Origin: an uncultured Hungatella sp.
GTDB taxonomy: Bacteria > Bacillota > Clostridia > Lachnospirales > Lachnospiraceae
Assembly (NCBI GenBank): GCA_959018155.1
Contig: CAUEKH010000088.1
Span: 1 to 8,627 of the forward strand
Length of the DNA: 8,627 nucleotides
Reading direction: 5' to 3'
The notes under the pieces were generated by a model that worked only from the letters and a program-made list of their open reading frames with translations, did not search any database and was not told the origin of the DNA. Below, in pieces: positions 1-6,791 of this stretch (positions are counted from its first letter, which is position 1; every line of letters starts with the position of its first letter). Both the position numbers and the translations under genes were made by a program.

Positions 1-1231
1 CCTTTATCTGCATCTTAAGCGCATTCTGCTGGATGAAAGTCCTGGTGATATTCTGCATCAGGAGGCCGTAGAGATTCTTGGGTGTCCGGATCACTGGAAG
101 GCTTTCCCCCTTTTCCGCCGCCGAGAAAAGCCCGATAATTTCCGAGATATTCTGGTAGAACCGTCTGCTGAACAAGTAGGAGATGATCAGGCAGAGGATC
201 GCGATTAGGATGAGCAGGACAAAGATAAAATGGTAAAACTGGTAAGCGGAGGCATGGAGGGAACGGTACGGCGTCAGGGAAATATAGCGCAGATTTCCCA
301 TGGGTGAAAACAGCTGTACGACGTAGTAGCGGTCCCCGTTAATGGTATAGCTGCCGATATCCTCTGTTTTAGTGGCAGGAATACTGGTAAGGAAAGAGGC
401 ATTTTCTGAGTGTTCGCCGGCGTTGTTGGAAAACAGGACCTCTCCGGAATCGTTGACTGCCATGATAATCTGACCCGGGGAAAGGCTTAAGTTTTGCAGT
501 TCCTCCTCAAAATAGGAAGCCGACAGATTGATGATGGAAACCCCTTTTCCGTAGTAAAATTTCTGATAGATACTGATAACCCGGGTATCGGCAGGGAGAA
601 AGCTGTATTTGCGGTACTGGCGCGGGATGCACCACAGCTTCGTATCTTCCCCTTTTTTCTCCATGTAGCTTTCCAGCCACGTCGTATCCGGGTACTGTTC
701 CAGCCAGCATAAGCCTTCCGGCACGGAAATAAAACGGTTGTAGGAATTATCCATGTAAATGTACATGGAATCAATATAGTCCCGCGTGGCAATCAGCGGA
801 ATCAGGTAGGAATTGATCGTGGGCTGAAGCTTTGAGACATAAGAATTATAATTTTCCGTGGTCAGAGTTTTTTTTAGCAGACTGTACACATTGGAATTCA
901 CGGAAATCTGGATATTCATGTAATTGACTTCATTGATGATATTTTCCACGCCTGACTGAAACTGGGACAGAATATTATAGTTGCTGTCGGCCGCGGTCCT
1001 GTTGAGATTGCGTATCATCATTGCCGTAATAATCATACCAAGGAGAAAGACCGGGACGAGTGTGCACAGCAGGGTGGTAAAAAGTGTGCGGAAAAAATAG
1101 TTCCGATGGACAGACCGGGAACGCCCACTGAATAAAGAAAATGAGTTATGGCTGTTCTTCCGGGCAGTGTCTGAATCCGGTCGGCGGAACGCCGTAATAT
1201 TTTTTAAATGCTCTGGAAAAATTCTTATCAT
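1..1231 (-). CDS. Sensor histidine kinase, YesM-like, N-terminal part (3' end outside window)
   Basis: The frame is open without a stop from 1231 down to base 1, giving at least 410 codons. What is visible is the sensing half of a membrane kinase. A hydrophobic segment (about residues 49-73, containing LVPVFLLGMIIT) is followed by an extracytoplasmic region of roughly 260 residues, of the Cache-like kind usual in YesM kinases. A second membrane segment (about 335-356, FIFVLLILIAILCLII) comes next, then a cytoplasmic linker. The phosphoacceptor and ATPase domains lie beyond the left edge, so kinase activity is inferred from the partner gene. It lies directly downstream of the response regulator on the same strand. 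The start is uncertain: no ATG, GTG or TTG in this frame lies between the regulator stop and the first membrane segment. The nearest upstream ATG is at 1231 (86 bases inside the regulator), behind only a weak GGTGGGG ribosome site; a GTG lies at 1252. Sensor kinase: fairly sure. Ligand: unknown. Confidence 0.83.
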   Translation of the reverse strand, partial: MIRIFPEHLKNITAFRRPDSDTARKNSHNSFSLFSGRSRSVHRNYFFRTLFTTLLCTLVPVFLLGMIITAMMIRNLNRTAADSNYNILSQFQSGVENIINEVNYMNIQISVNSNVYSLLKKTLTTENYNSYVSKLQPTINSYLIPLIATRDYIDSMYIYMDNSYNRFISVPEGLCWLEQYPDTTWLESYMEKKGEDTKLWCIPRQYRKYSFLPADTRVISIYQKFYYGKGVSIINLSASYFEEELQNLSLSPGQIIMAVNDSGEVLFSNNAGEHSENASFLTSIPATKTEDIGSYTINGDRYYVVQLFSPMGNLRYISLTPYRSLHASAYQFYHFIFVLLILIAILCLIISYLFSRRFYQNISEIIGLFSAAEKGESLPVIRTPKNLYGLLMQNITRTFIQQNALKMQIK

Positions 1232-1892
1232 TGCTGTACCCCACCAATTCACTGATTTCGTAGATGCTGTAGCTCGTTTCTTTCAACAGCTTCGAGGCAG
1301 TCTCCATCTTCTTCTTCAACAGATAGTCGGAAAAATTAATCCCTGTTTTTTCCTTGAAAAACCGGCTTAGATAAACCGGATTAATCTGCATGGCTTCCGC
1401 CAGATACTGGAGGGAAGCCTTTGTAATATCGGCGTCTATCATTTCGATGACCTGCTTGATAATTCTGTTGTCGATCCGCGGTTCCGCAGACATTCTGTGG
1501 GGTTCAGCCTGATTTCTGGAGTTGAGATCATTTCGGATTTTCTCGAAAATTTTGATTAAATCATCATATTTCGTAGATTTTACAATGTAATTGCGCACGC
1601 CGTAATCGAGGGCCTCCTGTGCGTACTCGAAACTCCGATAGGCGCTTAAGAAGATAACGAGTGTGTCCGGGGAAATGGCTTTTAACTCTCTGGCCAGACT
1701 GAGTCCGTCCATCACAGGCATTCTGATATCGGTCAAAACCACATCCACTTTATTGACGCGCAGAAAATCCAGGGCCTTCTTCCCGTTTTCGAAGCTTTTG
1801 ATTAACTGGAAACCAAGGCTGTTCCATGGAAAAAAATTACTGAGCCCCATGCGTATATTATAGTCGTCCTCCACCAGAATAAACCGATACAT
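1146..1892 (-). CDS. Two-component response regulator, AraC-type DNA-binding (YesN-like)
   Basis: A 248-residue cytoplasmic regulator with two domains. The receiver domain (about 1-120) has the acidic pair E8/D9/D10, the phosphoacceptor D55 in TDIRMP, the switch residue S83 in FLSAYRSF, and the conserved K105 in YIVKST. The C-terminal part (about 143-245) is an AraC-type double helix-turn-helix, with the first helix pair around LQYLAEAMQINPVYLSRFFK and the second around IYEISELVGYSNDKNFSRAF, followed by the usual YYGVPPTGFR end. It lacks the long middle region of larger YesN proteins. The start ATG follows AAGGGGG (1900-1906) at 7 bases and a good promoter lies upstream. It is first in a regulator-kinase operon divergent from the sugar importer operon, which is therefore its likely target; family members usually activate such operons. 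The exact target and signal are inference. Confidence 0.93.
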   Translation of the reverse strand: MYRFILVEDDYNIRMGLSNFFPWNSLGFQLIKSFENGKKALDFLRVNKVDVVLTDIRMPVMDGLSLARELKAISPDTLVIFLSAYRSFEYAQEALDYGVRNYIVKSTKYDDLIKIFEKIRNDLNSRNQAEPHRMSAEPRIDNRIIKQVIEMIDADITKASLQYLAEAMQINPVYLSRFFKEKTGINFSDYLLKKKMETASKLLKETSYSIYEISELVGYSNDKNFSRAFKKYYGVPPTGFRHCPEEQP

Positions 1893-1945
1893 GACAAATC
1901 CCCCTTATCTCTCAGTATCACTCGATGTCTGTTTGCTGCGTAACC

Positions 1946-1974
1946 AGTATAAAGGATATAAATTCAGAATTCAA
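1946..1974 (-). promoter_or_regulatory. Sigma-A type promoter of the two-component operon
   Basis: Reading the minus strand, TTGAAT (1974-1969) and TATACT (1951-1946) are separated by 17 bases. That is 4/6 and 5/6 matches to the -35 and -10 consensus at ideal spacing. Transcription would start near 1939 and give a leader of about 47 bases before the regulator ATG at 1892. Confidence 0.65.
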
Positions 1975-2010
1975 CTGATAATCCGCCAGGTTTCCTCCTG
2001 AAAAGTTATG

Positions 2011-2138
2011 AAATGATAAATTAGTTAAAAAATGAGGGGTGGCTGTCTATAGATTTGATACTTTCTGTAAAGACAGGAAGTGTTCATTAAAAATGGCAAA
2101 TGATATAATTAGGACCATCAGATAGCGCGATTTGATAC
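2011..2138. repeat. Two-part direct repeat in the divergent control region
   Basis: Two short motifs occur twice in the same order. Motif A is AAATGATAAATTAG at 2011-2024 and AAATGATATAATTAG at 2098-2112 (one base inserted). Motif B is GATTTGATAC, identical at 2052-2061 and 2129-2138. The second copy of A contains the -10 box; the second copy of B lies just after the predicted transcription start. A small inverted repeat, CTGTCT (2043-2048) with AGACAG (2071-2076), sits between. These are candidate binding sites for the adjacent regulator, but the A motif is AT-rich and could match by chance. The rest of the 307-base gap 1893-2199 holds only the two promoters and the ribosome sites. Confidence 0.45.
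2101..2109 (+). promoter_or_regulatory. Extended -10 promoter of the importer operon
   Basis: TGATATAAT is a perfect extended -10 element (TGnTATAAT). The -35 region at 17 bases (TGTTCA, 2081-2086) is poor, which is typical of a promoter needing an activator such as the adjacent AraC-type regulator. The predicted start near 2116 leaves a leader of about 84 bases before the binding-protein ATG at 2200. Confidence 0.6.
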
Positions 2139-2199
2139 GGAATGGAAATGAGATTGAGAGTGGCGCATAGAAAGCGGCACAGATGGGAGAAGAGAGAAA

Positions 2200-3576
2200 A
2201 TGAGAAAGAAAATCGGAAAAATAGCAGGAAAAAGGATTGCGGCTGCAGGACTTGCTGCACTCATGGTTCTTACAGCCAGCGGCTGTGGTAAAAAAGCCCA
2301 GCCGGAAGAGAGCACAAAAGGGGAGAATGTTACAACGGCCCAGACGACCCAGGAGGCTGCCAAGACAGGGGAGACAAAGCTGCGCTTTTCCTGGTGGGGC
2401 GGGGAAGAACGCCATGAGGCAACGCTGGCGCTGTTAGACCAGTACCATACAGAGAATCCCAACGTTGTTATCGAGGGGGAATACAGTGGCTGGGATGGTT
2501 ATCTGGAGAAGATGACGACACAGCTTGCCGCGGGAACGGCGCCGGATATTATTCAGATTGATTATGCTTTCTTAGAGGCACTCTGGAGAACCGATGATTT
2601 TGTGGATTTCAACAATCAGGATGGCGTCGATTTAAGCGGATTTTCAGAGGGATTGTTAGCAGGTATCACCTCCACGGACGGCCGTTTGATTGGACTTCCA
2701 TGCGGCGTTAATTTTACCGGCCTGTTCGGCAATAAAGCGGCCGCAGAAAAATACGGAGTAGATTTGACACAGCATTTTACCTGGGATCGATTGATGGAGG
2801 AAGGAAAGAAAGTACATGCTCAGGATGAGAGTGCCTACCTGCTCTACCCATATAATCTGACACGGTACGTCTTTGAACCGTATTTATTTAACATGACCGG
2901 AAAGAAACTGGTAGAAGATGATTATACCCTCGGTTTTACGAAGGAAGATCTGGTAAAGACTTATACCTACATTGAGGATTTATATAAAGAGGGCGTGATG
3001 CAGCCATACGATGAGACAATTGAAATCCAGGTACCTGCGGAAAGCCCGTTATGGCTGAATAATCAAATTGTTATTTGCCCGGAATTTGGCGCCGGCTATG
3101 ATTCCTTTAAGGCCTCCCTGCCAGAAGGCGATCTGGCATGTCTGGAAGCGCTTGGCGACAGCGAAGCCGAGAACACGGGAATTGTCCTTCGTCCGACCAA
3201 TATGCTGGCAGTCAATGCGAAGAGTGAACATCTTGAGGAGGCGCTGGCATTTGTTGAGTACTTCTTCAACAATGATAAGGCAATCGAGACATTAGGCATG
3301 TGCCGTTCGATACCGGCAACTGAGAAGGGCTTAGATATGATGGTGGCCAACGGCAAGCTGGATCCTGACTTAAAGAAAATTGCCGATTTTGCACAGGATC
3401 ACAAGGGCGGCATGGGACAGAATATCATCAGCACCAATGCTGAGATCGAGTCGATTGAAAATGATATGCTGAGTGCATTATACTACGGTGACTTCACCCC
3501 GGAAGAAGCGGCAGACGAGATTGTGAGACTGATGACCGATAAGGTGGAAGAACTGAAAGGAAATTTTGAACAGTAG
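2200..3576 (+). CDS. Sugar ABC importer, extracellular solute-binding lipoprotein (family 1)
   Basis: A 458-residue receptor that should be anchored outside the membrane and hand a carbohydrate to the two permeases encoded next. The N-terminus is a lipoprotein signal: basic residues (RKK, K, KR), a hydrophobic stretch to about residue 25, then the lipobox ASGC with C29 as the lipidated cysteine. A low-complexity linker rich in E, T, Q and K follows to about residue 58. The mature domain begins LRFSWWGGEERHEAT and continues with GEYSGWDGYLEKMTTQLAAGTAPDIIQ, the signature region of COG1653 sugar-binding proteins. The WWGG..RH..T and GWDGYL motifs resemble receptors for uronate-containing oligosaccharides (YesO, TogB) as I remember them, so an acidic sugar ligand is a reasoned guess. 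The length is normal and nothing is broken. The ribosome site is GGGAGA/AGAG about 9 bases before the ATG. It is first in its operon under the extended -10 promoter. Confidence 0.94.
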   Translation: MRKKIGKIAGKRIAAAGLAALMVLTASGCGKKAQPEESTKGENVTTAQTTQEAAKTGETKLRFSWWGGEERHEATLALLDQYHTENPNVVIEGEYSGWDGYLEKMTTQLAAGTAPDIIQIDYAFLEALWRTDDFVDFNNQDGVDLSGFSEGLLAGITSTDGRLIGLPCGVNFTGLFGNKAAAEKYGVDLTQHFTWDRLMEEGKKVHAQDESAYLLYPYNLTRYVFEPYLFNMTGKKLVEDDYTLGFTKEDLVKTYTYIEDLYKEGVMQPYDETIEIQVPAESPLWLNNQIVICPEFGAGYDSFKASLPEGDLACLEALGDSEAENTGIVLRPTNMLAVNAKSEHLEEALAFVEYFFNNDKAIETLGMCRSIPATEKGLDMMVANGKLDPDLKKIADFAQDHKGGMGQNIISTNAEIESIENDMLSALYYGDFTPEEAADEIVRLMTDKVEELKGNFEQ

Positions 3577-3589
3577 AGAGACGAGTGTG

Positions 3590-3631
3590 ACGGAGGAGCG
3601 TAAAGTTCCTCCGTTCTTAAAAGAAACGGAG
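3590..3631 (+). promoter_or_regulatory. Intercistronic hairpin with alternative pairing over the permease ribosome site
   Basis: Three arms are visible. Arm 1, ACGGAGGA (3590-3597), pairs perfectly with TCCTCCGT (3607-3614) around a 9-base loop. The middle arm CTCCGTT (3609-3615) can instead pair perfectly with AACGGAG (3625-3631), which contains the ribosome binding site of the permease starting at 3637. The two pairings exclude each other. A short TTCTT follows the first hairpin. Hairpins after a binding-protein gene are known to protect the upstream message and set the high receptor-to-permease ratio (the malE-malF case). Translation control through the second pairing is inference. Confidence 0.6.
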
Positions 3632-3636
3632 CATAA

Positions 3637-4533
3637 ATGATGAAATCAGGAAGAGTGAGACGATATTCTGTGAGAGATTTTCAGGGGTTGATTTATTTGA
3701 TTCCCTGGCTGATTGGTGTACTGATTTTTCAGCTTTATCCCTTTATCTATTCTCTCATCTTATCTTTTACGGATAAAACCATGGCCGATACCATGAATTT
3801 TGTCGGCCTGCAAAATTACCTCAATATTTTTACGAAAGACAGGGATTTCTGGACCAATGCCACGGTCACGCTGAAATACGTCCTGATGGCAGTGCCGGGC
3901 CGTGTCTTATTTGCCCTTTTGATAGCGATGCTGTTGAGTTCGGATATCAAAGGCATCAATGCCTTCAGGACCCTTTACTATCTGCCTTCCATCTTCGGAA
4001 GCAGCGTTGCAATTTCAATAGTCTGGCGCTTTATTTTCCAGAAACAGGGTGTGATCAACGAGATTATCGGGATGCTCGGCGGGGAAGGTGTCAACTGGCT
4101 TGGCAACCCGAAAATGGCTCTCTTTACGGTATGTATCATCCCGATCTGGCAGTTCGGTTCCTCCATGGTCTTATTCCTGGCAGCCCTCAAAAATGTTCCG
4201 CGATCTTTATATGAGTCGGCACAGATTGACGGCGCCGGCTACTGGAAGAACTTCCTTCACATTACGCTGCCGATGATCTCGCCGATTATGCTGTTTAATT
4301 TGCTAATGCAGGCGATCGGCTGCTTCCAGGAATTCTCTACCGCGTTTATTTTGACGAAGGGCGGCCCCAACAAGGCGACCTACCTTTATGGAATCAAGAT
4401 TTATAAAGAGGCGTTTACTAATTTCAAGATGGGATACGCCAGCGCCCTTTCCTGGATCCTGTTTGCCGTTATCATGTTTGCCACGGCATTCATCTTTATT
4501 ACTTCTAAAAAATGGGTATTCTACGATGATTAA
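3637..4533 (+). CDS. Sugar ABC importer permease, MalF/UgpA type
   Basis: A 298-residue integral membrane protein, first of the two permease subunits of the importer. After a short basic N-terminus there are about six hydrophobic segments, beginning with LIYLIPWLIGVLIFQLYPFI near residues 19-38 and ending with WILFAVIMFATAFIFI near the C-terminus. The cytoplasmic EAA loop that docks the ATPase is present as YESAQIDGAG from residue 192, continuing to ITLPMISP. Early motifs such as PFIYSLILSFTD and FVGLQNY are typical of this subunit. Two ATGs (3637 and 3640) follow the ribosome site ACGGAG (3626-3631); the first is taken, but the second has the more usual spacing. It lies 60 bases after the binding-protein gene and 15 bases before the second permease, in one operon. 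No ATPase gene accompanies it, as is common for importers powered by a shared MsmX-type ATPase. Confidence 0.95.
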   Translation: MMKSGRVRRYSVRDFQGLIYLIPWLIGVLIFQLYPFIYSLILSFTDKTMADTMNFVGLQNYLNIFTKDRDFWTNATVTLKYVLMAVPGRVLFALLIAMLLSSDIKGINAFRTLYYLPSIFGSSVAISIVWRFIFQKQGVINEIIGMLGGEGVNWLGNPKMALFTVCIIPIWQFGSSMVLFLAALKNVPRSLYESAQIDGAGYWKNFLHITLPMISPIMLFNLLMQAIGCFQEFSTAFILTKGGPNKATYLYGIKIYKEAFTNFKMGYASALSWILFAVIMFATAFIFITSKKWVFYDD

Positions 4534-4548
4534 GGGGAGAGCAGCGGT

Positions 4549-5391
4549 ATGAAAAACAAAAAAATAATCGGTATCTTTTTGAAATACATAATCCTGATTT
4601 TTGTAGGAATCCTGCTGGTGTTCCCGCTGGTTTATATGTTCTTTGGAACCTTTAAATCCAATCAGGAGATTTTCGGCACACTGAGACTTCTGCCAAAGGA
4701 ATTTCTTGTCGACGGCTATACCGAAGGCTGGAAGGGATCCGGACAGATTGGATTCGGCACCTATCTCTGGAATTCTTTCAAAGTTGTGGTTCCTACGGTT
4801 ATCCTCACGATTCTTTCCAGCTTAATTACAGCTTACGGCTTCAGCCGTTTTGAATTTCCGGGAAAAAATATTCTTTTTCCGCTGATGCTGGCTTTAATGA
4901 TGATGCCGGGTTCCGTCCTTCTGATTCCGCGTTATTTACTGTTCGTCAAGCTGAACTGGATTGACGACTACAAGGTATTCTGGATTCCGGCGGCCCTGGG
5001 AACTTCTTCCTTCTTTGTCTATATGTTTATCCAGTTTTTCCGCGGAATTCCCAGAGAACTGGACGAGGCGGCCAGAATTGACGGCTGTTCTTCCATCAGA
5101 ATTTTAATTTCTATCCTTGTGCCGTTAAGCAAACCGGCTGTTATCTCAGCCGCTATTTTCCAGTTTATCTGGACCTGGAATGATTTCTTCCAGCAGTACA
5201 TCTACATCAGCTCCGTATCAAAATATACGGTATCTCTGGGACTTCGGATGGCGCTTGACACGACTACTGCCATTGTCTGGAGAAATATTCTGGCCATGTC
5301 GCTGATTGCCGTCCTTCCGTGTGTTGTGATATTCTTCTGCCTCCAGAAGTATTTTGTAGAGGGGATCGCCACTTCCGGACTAAAGGGATAA
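4549..5391 (+). CDS. Sugar ABC importer permease, MalG/UgpE type
   Basis: A 280-residue integral membrane protein, partner of the preceding permease. The first membrane segment (about residues 12-32, YIILIFVGILLVFPLVYMFF) is followed by FGTFKSNQEIF, the conserved start of this subunit. The EAA loop is textbook: ELDEAARIDG from residue 170, continuing to LVPLSKPA. The C-terminus YFVEGIATSGLKG is the usual ending of the carbohydrate subgroup. GGGGAGAG begins directly after the stop of the first permease and serves as ribosome site, so the two genes are probably translationally coupled. Together the two proteins form the membrane channel for the sugar delivered by the lipoprotein. The substrate cannot be read from the permeases. 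Confidence 0.95.
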   Translation: MKNKKIIGIFLKYIILIFVGILLVFPLVYMFFGTFKSNQEIFGTLRLLPKEFLVDGYTEGWKGSGQIGFGTYLWNSFKVVVPTVILTILSSLITAYGFSRFEFPGKNILFPLMLALMMMPGSVLLIPRYLLFVKLNWIDDYKVFWIPAALGTSSFFVYMFIQFFRGIPRELDEAARIDGCSSIRILISILVPLSKPAVISAAIFQFIWTWNDFFQQYIYISSVSKYTVSLGLRMALDTTTAIVWRNILAMSLIAVLPCVVIFFCLQKYFVEGIATSGLKG

Positions 5392-5421
5392 GCAGATAAA
5401 TACTGAAAAGTCAATAGAATA

Positions 5422-5475
5422 TGCCCGCCGCGGCCCTAACGGCCACCCGGCTTCAGCCCATTGGGATAGCGGGCA
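5422..5475 (+). promoter_or_regulatory. GC-rich branched RNA structure upstream of the enolase-type gene
   Basis: The 94-base gap between permease and enzyme gene contains a closed structure. TGCCCGC (5422-5428) pairs perfectly with GCGGGCA (5469-5475). Inside are GGCC (5432-5435) with GGCC (5441-5444) around the loop CTAAC, and either GGC-TTCA-GCC (5449-5458) or CCC-ATT-GGG (5457-5465). No T tract follows, so it is not an intrinsic terminator. It ends three bases before the AGGAG ribosome site (5479-5483). It is visibly more GC-rich than its flanks. Role unknown: message stability, translational control, or a small palindromic insertion are possible. I do not recognise it as a known riboswitch class. 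Confidence 0.55.
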
Positions 5476-5485
5476 GACAGGAGAA

Positions 5486-6634
5486 ATGATGATATTTGAC
5501 GAATATAACGCAGAGGAACTTGCGTACCATAAAATTGCCGAAATCAGAACATTAAAAATCAGAAACCGTTACACCCGGTTAAATGGAAAGAATTCCTTCC
5601 GCGGGGAACATGGATATGGGGAAGAGTTCCTGGTAAAGGAACTGCTCACAGAGAAAGGCGCAAAGGGCTGGGGGTACTGTCCCGGTAACCCTTATGCTGC
5701 GGACACAGCCACCGACTCTCTCTTACTGGGGAAAACGGTATCGGAAGTTTTTTCACCGTCGGCGGGCGTCACAGTGGATTCGATGATGCCCTACGATTTC
5801 GCCCTTCACGATCTGGCCGGAAAAATCATGGGAATACCGGTATTCCGTATGCTTGGCGCAGAAGGGGATAATCCGGTAAGCTGCTATGACGGCGCAATCC
5901 TATTCGACGATATCAGCCCGGACAGTAATCCGCGGGGCCTGAAAGGAATCCTGGAGGAGTGTGAGGCGGATTATGCGTTGGGCTACCGCGATTTTAAGCT
6001 GAAAATAGGCCGCGCACCCAAATGGATGGACTGGAAAAACGGGTTGAAGCGCGACATTGAGGTCACGAGAATGGTACGTGAATATTATCCTGACGCAAAA
6101 CTGATGGTGGATGCCAACAGCGTATATCCCCTCGAAACGATGAAACAGTATATAGACGCGGTGGCAGACTGCGGGCTGTACTGGATTGAGGAACCATTTA
6201 TTGAAAATATGGAGGACGATAAGCGGCTGAAAGCGTATTTACAGGAAAAATCCCCTCAGACCATGATTGCGGACGGCGAGGCCGATCCTGATGTTCCGGC
6301 CCTCATTGCCATGGCAGAGGCCGGTGTCCTGGACGTCATCCAGATGGATGTGGCGGGCTATGGTTTTACGAGATGGAGACGGATTTTACCGGAACTGGCC
6401 CGGAAAAATATTAAAATATCCCCTCACAACTGGGGATTAAAAGTAAAGACCCATTATTCTGCGACCATCGCTGCCGCTTACGCCCATACCCCGACGGTAG
6501 AAGGCGTTCTCGATGAGACAGAAGGCGTTGACTTTGGCGGCTATCTGCTGAGAGAGGGCAGGCTGACGGTTCCGGACACGCCAGGATTCGGCATGGATTT
6601 GATTTGGGGACAGGAACTTCATACGGTAAAATAA
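5486..6634 (+). CDS. Enolase-superfamily enzyme, mandelate racemase-like (probable acid-sugar dehydratase or epimerase)
   Basis: A 382-residue cytoplasmic enzyme. Such enzymes abstract the proton next to a carboxylate with Mg2+ bound, usually dehydrating or epimerising sugar acids. The N-terminal capping domain covers about residues 1-130. The barrel carries a complete active site: KxK as K171-L-K173 (FKLKIG), metal ligands D209 (MVDAN), E235/E236 (WIEEPF) and E265 (IADGE), the dyad D288 (QMDVAGYG) with H314 (ISPHNWG), and a late glutamate E339 (VEGVLDE). KxK plus the Asp-His dyad places it in the mandelate racemase subgroup rather than muconate cycloisomerase, where a second lysine replaces the histidine. 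I cannot assign a substrate. Being last in the importer operon, it probably works on the imported sugar or a product of it. ATGs at 5486 and 5489 follow AGGAG (5479-5483); the second has the better spacing (5 bases against 2), so the protein may start one residue later. Confidence 0.9.
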   Translation: MMIFDEYNAEELAYHKIAEIRTLKIRNRYTRLNGKNSFRGEHGYGEEFLVKELLTEKGAKGWGYCPGNPYAADTATDSLLLGKTVSEVFSPSAGVTVDSMMPYDFALHDLAGKIMGIPVFRMLGAEGDNPVSCYDGAILFDDISPDSNPRGLKGILEECEADYALGYRDFKLKIGRAPKWMDWKNGLKRDIEVTRMVREYYPDAKLMVDANSVYPLETMKQYIDAVADCGLYWIEEPFIENMEDDKRLKAYLQEKSPQTMIADGEADPDVPALIAMAEAGVLDVIQMDVAGYGFTRWRRILPELARKNIKISPHNWGLKVKTHYSATIAAAYAHTPTVEGVLDETEGVDFGGYLLREGRLTVPDTPGFGMDLIWGQELHTVK

Positions 6635-6639
6635 CAGAT

Positions 6640-6700
6640 AAGAAGCAACACGAACTGCTCAGGGGGATTTCCTTTGAGAGCTGTCCGGTTGCTTCTTTTT
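6640..6700 (+). terminator. Intrinsic terminator of the importer operon
   Basis: AAGAAGCAAC (6640-6649) pairs perfectly with GTTGCTTCTT (6688-6697) and runs into TTT (6698-6700), so five Ts end the structure. The long loop folds too: CTCAGGGG (6658-6665) pairs with CCTTTGAG (6671-6678) using two G-T pairs. It starts 5 bases after the enzyme stop codon and closes the four-gene operon. Confidence 0.88.
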
Positions 6701-6760
6701 ATATGAAATAAGCGCTTCTAACCCTGATAATCCCATCGCGTGAAAAAATTACCAGCAGTT

Positions 6761-6789
6761 TTGATTTTGCCCGGTACGATAATAATAAT
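6761..6789 (+). promoter_or_regulatory. Promoter of the small helix-turn-helix gene
   Basis: TTGATT (6761-6766) and AATAAT (6784-6789) lie 17 bases apart, with 4/6 and 5/6 consensus matches. The run is rich in overlapping TAAT motifs, so the exact -10 is uncertain (GATAAT at 6778-6783 is another choice). The predicted start, near 6796, falls inside the palindrome that follows. Confidence 0.5.
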
Positions 6790-6791
6790 TA

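Noticed and set aside
487..792. Open frames of 60-100 codons on either strand inside the kinase region (for example 487-792 minus, 494-712 plus).
   Set aside because: They lie in other frames of a continuous kinase frame with convincing membrane and sensor segments. Their translations are Arg/Pro/Cys-rich without domains, and none has a good ribosome site.
1991..2003. AGGAGG on the minus strand (within CAGGTTTCCTCCTG), suggesting a small upstream gene.
   Set aside because: No start codon follows at a usable distance. The match lies upstream of the regulator's predicted promoter and is likely chance.
2093..2125. A 10-codon frame ATG GCA AAT ... TAG near the importer promoter, as a possible leader peptide.
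   Set aside because: It begins upstream of the predicted transcription start, contains the -10 box itself and has no ribosome binding site.
2047..2462. Minus-strand frames overlapping the start of the binding-protein gene.
   Set aside because: They are antisense shadows of the signal peptide and linker codons and have no ribosome site or recognisable motif.
6705..6718. AATAAGCGCTTCTA resembles a catabolite repression (cre) site around the core AAGCGCTT.
   Set aside because: Only about 10 of 14 consensus positions match, and it lies between a terminator and the next promoter rather than at a promoter.
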